Assembly: GCA_016840695.1 (NCBI GenBank) | Contig: JAEORV010000059.1 | Coordinates: 1 to 7,664 of the forward strand | Direction: 5' to 3' | DNA: 7,664 nucleotides | Source: Promethearchaeota archaeon | GTDB lineage: Archaea > Asgardarchaeota > Lokiarchaeia > Sigyniarchaeales > SOKP01 | Shown: one piece after another, positions 1 through 5,502 of the stretch | How the letters are laid out: each line of letters opens with the position of its first letter | Position numbering within the stretch: the first letter of the stretch is position 1 | The notes under the pieces: model-generated | Told to the model about the DNA's origin: nothing | Databases searched by the model: none | Seen by the model: only the letters and a program-made list of their open reading frames with translations | Translations under genes and position numbers: made by a program

Positions 1-569
1 CCTGAACCTCCACAAATGCTAGGGTTTCCATCGGGAAATCCAACGCCAGATATGAAGTTAACCTTATCCGAGGGAACGAAAGTTTTTGTATCGTGCCGTG
101 TTGTGTAGAGAAATGTTCCCCGCTTGTAAAACATCGAAAAATCTGCGATACCCGCACAGCCAGGAAACCTGATTTTAGGTTTTTCCCAATCACCTATACA
201 AATGTTATTCGTATTCCCGTATTGGTCAACCTGGGCAGGCCTAAAAAATTCAATAGTTGTTAAGGTGTCTGAAGGAAGGCTTTCTAGCGTGCATTCACCC
301 GAATTCTGAAACCGATACGCTCTTGCAGTATTCATTTCTAAATACAGCAAGGAGACTTGACGAGGTTCGTAAACAAAGGTGTTTCCCATTATATAATGGT
401 ATATTGCCTCCGGGGCGTGAGTAAGCTTTGCTAAAGTAAAGGCGGCCCATACCATTGGCGTTGCAACTCCAACGATCATTACATCGTCGTTTTTCACTTC
501 TCTCGCCATTAAGACGGTCAAGATCTCGTCAGCTGTATAATCTTTTGAGTATTCAGTCATTCTTTCCAT
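1..569 (-). CDS. CoA-transferase-fold enzyme, subunit B (IpdB/GctB-like), partial
   Basis: This is my own translation of the minus strand; the gene has no stop in the window and runs off the left edge. About 189 residues are visible of a family length near 250, so the C-terminus is missing. The recognisable block is FRPAQVDQYGNTN (about residues 109-121) followed by GDWEKPKIRFPGCAGIADF (about 126-144), typical of the beta subunits of glutaconate CoA-transferase-like and IpdB-like heterodimers. The second conserved segment, KLTHAPEAIYHYIMGN (about 48-63), normally carries the catalytic Glu of true transferases; by eye that position holds Ile60 (bases 390-392). This suggests a hydrolase or other C-C bond lyase of the IpdAB kind rather than a transferase. 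It is cotranscribed with subunit A just upstream. Three in-frame ATGs (572, 569, 560) compete; 569 is chosen because it lies 4 nt after the strong GGAGG. Family is confident; substrate is unknown. Confidence 0.85.
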   Translation of the reverse strand, partial: MERMTEYSKDYTADEILTVLMAREVKNDDVMIVGVATPMVWAAFTLAKLTHAPEAIYHYIMGNTFVYEPRQVSLLYLEMNTARAYRFQNSGECTLESLPSDTLTTIEFFRPAQVDQYGNTNNICIGDWEKPKIRFPGCAGIADFSMFYKRGTFLYTTRHDTKTFVPSDKVNFISGVGFPDGNPSICGGS

Positions 570-572
570 CAT

Positions 573-580
573 TCCTCCTA
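573..580 (-). promoter_or_regulatory. Shine-Dalgarno of subunit B, overlapping the stop of subunit A
   Basis: Read on the minus strand the bases are TAGGAGGA. The first three are the TAG stop codon of subunit A, so stop and ribosome-binding site are fused and the two genes are probably translationally coupled. The GGAGG core ends 1 nt before the first ATG, 4 nt before the second and 13 nt before the third. The spacing favours the second ATG (position 569), though the third remains possible. Confidence 0.7.
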
Positions 581-1438
581 TAAAAGAACATTTAAAATTG
601 TTTGTACTCCTCCTGCTTCTTCTAAATATTGAGCTTGGGATTTTTTTGAAATAAATTTTTGTTTATAATCATTAAAATTCATCTTAAGGTAAGTTTGGAT
701 ATGTTTAGGATCAAAGGTGTAATTAGGGTAGCATGAAGTTGGGTGGCTTCCAAAGGGAACCTTGACGACTGCTTGCGTCGTTTGCATTGGTAATTGCGCC
801 TTTCCCGGTAAGTGTTTAATGTCTTCGAGCTCGACTAATTTTTCACAGGTTATGATGGTTTTTTTAGCTATTTTAGCCATATCGTCGTCAAGCCACACGG
901 CTCCAGCAATGTTTCCGTTTCCTAATTCGTCTGCATAAGGCACGTGCAGGAGAGCTACGTCTAAGTCGATTTTAGGAAGCGCCATAAGTTGAGTACCAGA
1001 ACCTAAAGGGTCCTCAAATTGCTTTATATCATCTCTCACTTTAGGAAAATCCGTTCCAATAATACCTTTTAACGGCATGAACGGTACTTTCAAGTAGGAG
1101 CATTTAAGACCCAATGCGATTGACGCTTCACTTTCCTCAGATACCTTAATTTGTCCCGCTTCGATCGCCTTTCTATAATTCGGTGCCATTCCAAAGACTT
1201 CCATTCCTACAAACGAGGCCTTAACTTCAGAAACACACCCTCCCCCAATTAACATGTCGACCTCAATACCTCCAACGAAAGTACAGATGGTAAGGTTTTT
1301 CTTTCCTTGACGGATGATTTCTCTACACGCGCTTACAGGTTTTCTCCAAAAAGAAAGTCCCCCAATACCCACCACATCGCCATCTTGAACGAAGGTTGAT
1401 ATCGCTTCTTCTAAAGACATTAATTTACTCGTTCCCAT
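578..1438 (-). CDS. CoA-transferase-fold enzyme, subunit A (IpdA/GctA-like)
   Basis: A complete 286-residue alpha subunit of the family I CoA-transferase fold. The N-terminal Rossmann-like part has the glycine-rich stretch VVGIGGLSFWRKP (about 22-34), which resembles the GxxGxxxRRKP segment of IpdA, the alpha subunit of the mycobacterial steroid ring-cleaving hydrolase. The segment EESEASIALGL (101-111) followed by VPFMPLKGIIGTDFP (118-132) aligns by eye with the IpdA region carrying its active-site Glu; Glu104 is the likely counterpart. HVPYADELGNGNIAG (165-179) is another family signature. It should form a heterotetramer with subunit B encoded directly downstream. A likely role is hydrolysis or ring opening of an acyl-CoA; glutaconate-type CoA transfer is the alternative. 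The start has an AAGGG ribosome-binding site 6 nt upstream. The protein has no signal peptide or membrane segment and should be cytoplasmic. Confidence 0.88.
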   Translation of the reverse strand: MGTSKLMSLEEAISTFVQDGDVVGIGGLSFWRKPVSACREIIRQGKKNLTICTFVGGIEVDMLIGGGCVSEVKASFVGMEVFGMAPNYRKAIEAGQIKVSEESEASIALGLKCSYLKVPFMPLKGIIGTDFPKVRDDIKQFEDPLGSGTQLMALPKIDLDVALLHVPYADELGNGNIAGAVWLDDDMAKIAKKTIITCEKLVELEDIKHLPGKAQLPMQTTQAVVKVPFGSHPTSCYPNYTFDPKHIQTYLKMNFNDYKQKFISKKSQAQYLEEAGGVQTILNVLL

Positions 1439-1444
1439 TTTATT

Positions 1445-1449
1445 CCCTT
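1445..1449 (-). promoter_or_regulatory. Shine-Dalgarno of subunit A
   Basis: The minus strand reads AAGGG six bases before the ATG at 1438, good spacing for an archaeal ribosome-binding site. It supports that ATG as the start. Confidence 0.6.
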
Positions 1450-1484
1450 CACGAAATAATTTGAAACTCTACTTTTTTTATTAA

Positions 1485-1493
1485 TTATATATT
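1485..1493 (-). promoter_or_regulatory. Probable TATA box of the CoA-transferase-fold operon
   Basis: The minus strand reads AATATATAA. Using the usual archaeal distance of about 26-30 nt, transcription would begin near 1462 and give a leader of about 24 nt, long enough to include the AAGGG ribosome-binding site. Called from base composition and spacing only. Confidence 0.45.
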
Positions 1494-1500
1494 GAATTTG

Positions 1501-1515
1501 AATATTATCAATATT
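1501..1515. repeat. Small AT-only inverted repeat between divergent promoters
   Basis: AATATT, a 3-base spacer ATC, then AATATT again; each arm is itself palindromic. It lies between the TATA boxes of the minus-strand operon and of cobO, where an operator could sit. AT-only dyads arise by chance in DNA this AT-rich, so the call is weak. Confidence 0.25.
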
Positions 1516-1550
1516 TTCATCAAGAGAAAAATAATGGTTAATTATTTTGC

Positions 1551-1558
1551 TATAAATA
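1551..1558 (+). promoter_or_regulatory. Probable TATA box of cobO
   Basis: TATAAATA is a close match to the archaeal TATA consensus. The implied transcription start is about 1580, giving a leader of about 48 nt. A second candidate, TATATA inside the palindrome at 1574-1596, would give a leader of about 17 nt that still keeps the ribosome-binding site. The sequence alone does not decide between them. Confidence 0.45.
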
Positions 1559-1573
1559 AGAGATTTTTTCTTT

Positions 1574-1596
1574 CATAATTCTATATAGAAATTATG
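1574..1596. repeat. Near-perfect palindrome upstream of cobO, possible operator
   Basis: The core TTCTATATAGAA (1579-1590) is a perfect 12-bp palindrome. Its flanks CATAA and TTATG are complementary, with one unpaired A (1591) on the right. It covers the expected cobO transcription start or a second TATA box, a position typical of an archaeal repressor site. A hairpin in the leader is the alternative. Confidence 0.4.
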
Positions 1597-1611
1597 TATT
1601 AGAAACACAAC

Positions 1612-1618
1612 AAAGGAG
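1612..1618 (+). promoter_or_regulatory. Shine-Dalgarno that decides the cobO start
   Basis: AAAGGAG lies 9 nt before an ATT codon at 1628. No ATG, GTG or TTG occurs in frame between the upstream stop (TAG at 1619-1621) and TTG at 1700. Because this site is so well formed and lies just upstream of the conserved N-terminus, it supports initiation at ATT 1628. Confidence 0.6.
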
Positions 1619-1627
1619 TAGATTAAT

Positions 1628-2161
1628 ATTACTAAAAGATTAAAGCAAGGTCTCGTTCAAGTATACTTCGGAAGGGGCAAGGGAAAAACTACAGCTGCTT
1701 TGGGACAAGGTTTTCGAGCAACTGGGCACGGTTTCAAGGTTTACATGATCCAATTTATGAAAGGAAACACGAAATATGGAGAAGTAGAGGCAATTAAAAA
1801 CACTCCCAATTTCGAACTCAAGCAATTTGGAACCCCAGATCTCATCGAAATTCCTAGAGAAATCGATTTTGAAGAAGGCAAAAAGGCACTCAAATTCGCT
1901 GAAAAGATCATCACGGATAATAACCACGATATAGTTATATTGGATGAGGTTGGAGTTGCTATTGCAATGAACATAGTTGATGTGGAAGATGTCCTAAAAT
2001 TAATAGCAATGAAACCAGATAATGTTGAATTGATTCTTACTGGAGGGCAAAGAATGCATCCTAAAATTAAGGAAAGGGCGGATTTACTCACTGAGATGCG
2101 GATGATCAAGCATTATTACGCTTCTCAAGGAATTAGTGCTCGTTATGGAATTGAATATTAA
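1628..2161 (+). CDS. cobO: Cob(I)alamin adenosyltransferase, CobO/CobA (P-loop) type, with an apparent ATT start
   Basis: The enzyme transfers the adenosyl group of ATP to cob(I)alamin or cobyrinic acid a,c-diamide to make the coenzyme B12 form, in the cytoplasm. With the proposed start the protein has 177 residues, normal for the family. The P-loop GRGKGKTT is at residues 15-22, followed by the family-typical AALGQGFRATGHGFKVYMIQF. A Walker B-like VILDEVG has Asp106 and Glu107. The C-terminal block LTGG, ADLLTEMR, IKHYY and the ending ARYGIEY match CobO. The only conventional in-frame start, TTG at 1700, would remove the whole P-loop and is rejected. The conserved reading continues back through TKRLKQGLVQVYFGRG to an ATT at 1628, exactly where an initiator Met is expected. 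The gene diverges from the acyl-CoA operon and converges with the MaoC gene. I saw no cobalamin riboswitch. Function is confident; the start codon is the uncertain part. Confidence 0.9.
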   Translation: MTKRLKQGLVQVYFGRGKGKTTAALGQGFRATGHGFKVYMIQFMKGNTKYGEVEAIKNTPNFELKQFGTPDLIEIPREIDFEEGKKALKFAEKIITDNNHDIVILDEVGVAIAMNIVDVEDVLKLIAMKPDNVELILTGGQRMHPKIKERADLLTEMRMIKHYYASQGISARYGIEY

Positions 2162-2180
2162 GTCAATTAAAATAATTAGA

Positions 2181-2205
2181 AATAAAAGAAAAAAAGAAAA
2201 ATAAA
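2181..2205 (-). terminator. T-rich terminator of the MaoC-like gene
   Basis: Read on the minus strand this stretch is almost pure T with three C breaks, beginning immediately after the TAA stop of the MaoC gene. Archaeal RNA polymerase terminates at such non-template T tracts without needing a hairpin. On the plus strand it is A-rich, so it would not terminate cobO. Confidence 0.55.
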
Positions 2206-2646
2206 TTACATGAAAACTATTGTACCCTCCCCTGAGGTTACAACTTCGTCATTTTGGTTTTTTACAATTGTATCGCATATGATGAATTTCAATTTCCCTT
2301 CTTTTTTCGTAAATTTATCCTTTACCGTCGCCACCGCTGTTAATGCGTCCCCGAAGAACACGGGTTTAATAAATTGTACCTTTTGTCCTCCGTATAATAT
2401 GCCCGGTCCAAACAATTTTGTACCTAAAACCGCTGATATTAATCCAGAACTCAATGCACCATGTGCAACTTGTTTTCCAAACATCTGAGTTTTGGCGTAC
2501 TCCGGATTCACGTGTATTGGATTGTAATCTCCTGTAACTTCTGCAAATTTCATCACGTCCTCTTCGGTTATCGTTTTAGTGAACGATGCAGATTGACCAA
2601 TCTCGTAATCTTCCCATTTAACGGGTTCTAAATTTGAATCACTCAT
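2206..2646 (-). CDS. MaoC-like hot-dog (R)-specific enoyl-CoA hydratase
   Basis: A 146-residue single hot-dog-domain protein that should add water to trans-2-enoyl-CoA to give (R)-3-hydroxyacyl-CoA, working in the cytoplasm as a dimer. The hydratase-2 motif is clear: FAEVTGDYNPIHVNPEYA (34-51) then FGKQVAHGALSSGLIS (56-71). Asp40 and His45 correspond to the catalytic Asp/His pair of PhaJ (five residues apart there too), and Ser71 falls where PhaJ has a conserved Ser. Length matches PhaJ (about 134-150). The start ATG has no ribosome-binding site, but a TATA box lies about 29 nt upstream, so the message is probably leaderless. It could serve reverse or forward beta-oxidation, or be a related MaoC dehydratase on another acyl-CoA. 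The nearby CoA-transferase-fold pair (not in the same operon) suggests acyl-CoA metabolism. Confidence 0.88.
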   Translation of the reverse strand: MSDSNLEPVKWEDYEIGQSASFTKTITEEDVMKFAEVTGDYNPIHVNPEYAKTQMFGKQVAHGALSSGLISAVLGTKLFGPGILYGGQKVQFIKPVFFGDALTAVATVKDKFTKKEGKLKFIICDTIVKNQNDEVVTSGEGTIVFM

Positions 2647-2670
2647 AATAATAATGTAAGATGGGAAGGA

Positions 2671-2677
2671 TTATAAA
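2671..2677 (-). promoter_or_regulatory. Probable TATA box of the MaoC-like gene
   Basis: The minus strand reads TTTATAA. The TATAA part begins 29 nt before the A of the ATG at 2646, so transcription should start at or beside the start codon (leaderless). Confidence 0.5.
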
Positions 2678-2691
2678 TTAATACTTTTTAT

Positions 2692-2709
2692 CATCATTTG
2701 CAAATCATG
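2692..2709. repeat. 18-bp dyad in the MaoC / M28 divergent promoter region, candidate operator
   Basis: The core ATTTGCAAAT (2696-2705) is a perfect palindrome. One mismatched pair follows, then a further perfect 3-bp arm (CAT on the left, ATG on the right). Eight of nine pairs match over 18 bp. It sits near the centre of the 96-bp gap and upstream of both TATA boxes, where a dimeric regulator could control both genes. Confidence 0.45.
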
Positions 2710-2734
2710 CCAATATTCTAATTGAAGCTCTTAT

Positions 2735-2740
2735 TATAAA
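2735..2740 (+). promoter_or_regulatory. Probable TATA box of the M28 peptidase gene
   Basis: TATAAA. The expected transcription start (about 2762-2765) lies downstream of the first two in-frame ATGs (2743, 2749) and just before the third (2767), which argues for a leaderless start at 2767. Confidence 0.45.
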
Positions 2741-2742
2741 TC

Positions 2743-3927
2743 ATGCACATGAAAAAACGCTACCCTATGTTAAATATAAAATCGGTGACATTTGTAGTAG
2801 TTTTCATAATATCTGTATCTTTTCTATTCATATTTATCGATGAGTTACAAAATATTAATGTAGGTTTGAACTTCAATGCTGACAATGCACATGATCATGT
2901 AGTAAATCAAACCAGCATTGGATATCGTATCCCTGGAACGAACGAAAGTAGGGATTGTACCAACTATTTTGTTGCAGAATTTCAGGATATTGATGTTAAT
3001 TTTAATTATACATTACACAATTTTACGATTCATTCGACATCGTGTCAAAACGCATTATTTAAATTAAACATGGACGAGAAAAATATAATAGTCTTAGGAG
3101 CACATTATGATTCCCGTGCCAGAGCTACTAAAGATCCTAATCCTTTAAATAGGAATATACCCATACAAGGAGCTAATGATGGTGCGAGTGGATGTGCTGT
3201 TTTACTAGAACTTGCAAGAGTGTTTAATCAAATAAAAGATAATTTAAGTTGTCAGATCTGGTTCGTATTTTTTGACGCTGAAGACCAAGGAAGCGATTCA
3301 GGGGGATACGGAATGGATGGATGGAATTGGTGCGAAGGATCTCAAAAGTTTGTATCCGAGATCGATACATTTTACAACTCTTCAGTTGAATATTTTCAAT
3401 GCATGCTATTGTTAGACATGGTAGGGGGCGTGAACTTGCAGTTCATTGCCGAGCAATATTCAACTTCCTCGTTATTAGACGAGTTATTCGATGTTGGAAG
3501 ACAGTTAGGATATAATGCTGAATTTCCAGCATATCGATCTTCGAATTCAATTCTTGATGATCACGTGGCATTTATAAATTTAGGGATTCCATCAGCGGAT
3601 TTGATAATTAATTTTTGGAACAATCCTTCCTGGCCTTATCATCATACTGTTAATGACGATATAACTTCAATTTCAAAGCATAGCCTTGAGGTTACAGGTA
3701 AAACCATCGAGCAATTTATTTATAATTATTATCTAAATGTAAGTTTAAATTATTACAAAGGTAACTTTCCATGGGTCTCTGATTTGAATTCATTGGGTAC
3801 CGAGATCAATATTTTAATAGGAATTCTATGCGGTATTATAGGAGTATCTGTATTTATTTCATATTTGTCTCATAAAGAAAAGATCAGAACACATTTTCAA
3901 AAGTATAAAGATAAAAGAAAATCATAA
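2743..3927 (+). CDS. Membrane-anchored M28-family zinc peptidase (aminopeptidase / glutaminyl-cyclase-like)
   Basis: A 394-residue protein with a basic N-terminus (KKR, 4-6), a hydrophobic anchor (about 13-32), an extracellular M28 domain, a second membrane segment (about 354-374) and a strongly basic cytoplasmic tail. Both ends should therefore lie inside and the catalytic domain outside. Predicted dinuclear zinc site: His121 (AHYDS), Asp146 (ANDGASG), Glu180 as general base with Asp181 as ligand (FFDAEDQG), Asp225 (LLLDMVG) and His301 (YHHT). Most family members have Glu-Glu where this one has Glu-Asp. The segment LDDHVAFINLGIPSADLI (271-288) resembles both peptidases and animal glutaminyl cyclases, so the reaction is not settled. 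Seven N-x-S/T sequons and six cysteines in the outer domain fit a glycosylated surface protein. The ORF opens at ATG 2743; ATG 2767 is an equally good start by promoter spacing and would still keep the anchor. Confidence 0.85.
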   Translation: MHMKKRYPMLNIKSVTFVVVFIISVSFLFIFIDELQNINVGLNFNADNAHDHVVNQTSIGYRIPGTNESRDCTNYFVAEFQDIDVNFNYTLHNFTIHSTSCQNALFKLNMDEKNIIVLGAHYDSRARATKDPNPLNRNIPIQGANDGASGCAVLLELARVFNQIKDNLSCQIWFVFFDAEDQGSDSGGYGMDGWNWCEGSQKFVSEIDTFYNSSVEYFQCMLLLDMVGGVNLQFIAEQYSTSSLLDELFDVGRQLGYNAEFPAYRSSNSILDDHVAFINLGIPSADLIINFWNNPSWPYHHTVNDDITSISKHSLEVTGKTIEQFIYNYYLNVSLNYYKGNFPWVSDLNSLGTEINILIGILCGIIGVSVFISYLSHKEKIRTHFQKYKDKRKS

Positions 3928-3938
3928 AGCTATAATTT

Positions 3939-3944
3939 TTTAAA
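3939..3944 (+). promoter_or_regulatory. Possible TATA box of the sulfatase gene
   Basis: TTTAAA in the 40-bp gap after the peptidase gene, with TATAAT just upstream at 3931-3936. Spacing predicts a start of transcription near 3960-3970, making the sulfatase message leaderless or nearly so. The sulfatase could instead be read through from the peptidase gene, since no T-rich terminator separates them clearly. Confidence 0.3.
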
Positions 3945-3976
3945 CAGAACTAAAGAATGTTATATTAGTGATTAAA

Positions 3977-5500
3977 ATGAGCGAAAAAATGAATGTCTTA
4001 TTCATCATAACTGATGCTCTACGAGCTGATGATCTGGGTTGTTTTGGAAACATTCATGTAAAAACACCAAATATAGATAGATTGGCCAGCGAAAGCGTCA
4101 GGTTTACCGATTATTATTGTACTAATCCAATATGCATGCCAAATCGTGCAACAATGCTCACGGGGCTTTATCCCAACGTCCATGGCGTGAGAAGTAATGG
4201 GATGATACTGGATCAAGACATTCCGCGAATAACCGATGCTCTACGGAAGAGTGGATGGCTTACCGCATCGATAGGCAAAATTCATCATCAATTTTGGATT
4301 GCTCCTTACAAGCGAAAAATAAAATCCGCTGAAGATATAGTGAGTTGGGCTGTTAACAAGGGACAAAATGAACCAGTAAGGGAGAACTTTCCATTGCCTT
4401 ATTATGGTTACGAAGAAGTGGATTTAGTCGCTGGAAATGGAACAATATGTGCCGGACATTATAGTAATTGGTTAGAGGAAAAGTCTCCTGAAATAGCTGA
4501 GAAAGTAAAACAATGGGCTATCAATTATGATAATTTATTCAGTTTATTTTGCGAAGAAATCCCAGAGGAACTTTACAACACGACTTATGTTAAAGAGCAA
4601 ACCATTGCGTTCTTGGAAAAGTATTCTCGAGGAGAGAAAGGTGATAAACCGTTTTATTTAAATTGCTCGTTTCCAGATCCACATTATCCCGTGTATCCAC
4701 CAAGAGAATTTCTAGAAATGTATAAGCCCAAAGATGTCGAACTTCCTTCCAGTTTTAACGATGTCAAGAATTTATATAATCACGAATATTTAGGGCCTCA
4801 TCTGAAAAATCCACCATTTAAGAGGGCGTTCTTGAGAGAAACCACGGAAGAGGAGGCTCGAAAATTCATCGCTTTTTCCCACGCTTCTATATCGTATGTA
4901 GATCACTGTGTTGGAGAAATCTTAGCGACGCTCGAAAAGACAGGGTATGCTGAAAACACTATAGTAGTTTTTTCTTCAGATCATGGAGATCTCATGGGAG
5001 ATCACGGGCTCTTATTTAAAGGACCGTGTCCGTTTAACGGAGTGTTACACATTCCCCTGATCTGGAAAGTACCTGGAGTAACTAATCCTGGAACCTCTCA
5101 CTCTTTAGTAAGTTCTATTGATTACCCGAAAACGATACTAAATGTTTTAGGCATAAGAGAAAAACGTCATCCTCCAAACATGCAAGGATATGACATCTCC
5201 CCAATATTGAAAAATCCAGAAGTTAAAGTACGGGATTGTTGTTTCATTGAAAATGACGAAGAAGTTGGACCGCTTAAGTCTAGACTAAGGCACTTGATAA
5301 CTGAAGACTATAAACTGACCGTATACGAAACTTTAAGTAATTATGGTGATATCTACGATAGAAAAAACGATCCAGATGAATTGAATAATCTCTGGTACGA
5401 CGATAATTTTAAAGAAAAGAAATTTGAGTTGGTTAATAAGTTATTGCATGAACAATTAAAAGCTCAAACGCGATATCCAGAAAGAGTAGCTGGTTCCTGA
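3977..5500 (+). CDS. Cytoplasmic-type sulfatase (alkaline phosphatase superfamily, formylglycine dependent)
   Basis: Numbered from ATG 3977 the protein has 507 residues; GTG at 3968 adds three more. The maturation motif CMPNRATMLTG starts at Cys53, the residue expected to be oxidised to formylglycine (C-x-P-x-R). Metal and active-site residues of the superfamily are visible: Asp13 (IITDALRADDLG), Arg57, Lys101 and His103 (GKIHH), His236 (DPHYP), and Asp335-His336 (SSDHGDLMGDHG) with Lys348 (FKG). It hydrolyses a sulfate ester; aryl, sugar and choline sulfates, or phosphonate monoesters in a related subgroup, are all possible and the substrate cannot be read from the sequence. There is no signal peptide or membrane segment, so it should act inside the cell on an imported or internal substrate. 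The maturase needed to make formylglycine is not in the window. It ends 2 bp from the stop of the converging TauE/SafE gene. Confidence 0.88.
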   Translation: MSEKMNVLFIITDALRADDLGCFGNIHVKTPNIDRLASESVRFTDYYCTNPICMPNRATMLTGLYPNVHGVRSNGMILDQDIPRITDALRKSGWLTASIGKIHHQFWIAPYKRKIKSAEDIVSWAVNKGQNEPVRENFPLPYYGYEEVDLVAGNGTICAGHYSNWLEEKSPEIAEKVKQWAINYDNLFSLFCEEIPEELYNTTYVKEQTIAFLEKYSRGEKGDKPFYLNCSFPDPHYPVYPPREFLEMYKPKDVELPSSFNDVKNLYNHEYLGPHLKNPPFKRAFLRETTEEEARKFIAFSHASISYVDHCVGEILATLEKTGYAENTIVVFSSDHGDLMGDHGLLFKGPCPFNGVLHIPLIWKVPGVTNPGTSHSLVSSIDYPKTILNVLGIREKRHPPNMQGYDISPILKNPEVKVRDCCFIENDEEVGPLKSRLRHLITEDYKLTVYETLSNYGDIYDRKNDPDELNNLWYDDNFKEKKFELVNKLLHEQLKAQTRYPERVAGS

Positions 5501-5502
5501 AT

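Noticed and set aside
1559..1627. Cobalamin riboswitch upstream of cobO
   Set aside because: The leader is at most about 50 nt and lacks a B12-box; it is far too short for the roughly 200-nt riboswitch.
1640..2109. Open frames on the minus strand inside cobO
   Set aside because: They lie opposite a strongly conserved gene, show no recognisable motif and have no promoter or ribosome-binding site.
1700..2161. cobO starting at TTG 1700
   Set aside because: This would delete the P-loop and the conserved first strand, and no ribosome-binding site precedes it.
2210..2488. Plus-strand open frame of 92 codons opposite the MaoC gene
   Set aside because: It mirrors the conserved hydratase frame; the protein reads as low-quality sequence with no family features.
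4019..4216. Minus-strand open frame opposite the start of the sulfatase gene
   Set aside because: It is antisense to the catalytic Cys region, which is conserved on the other strand; nothing supports it as a gene.
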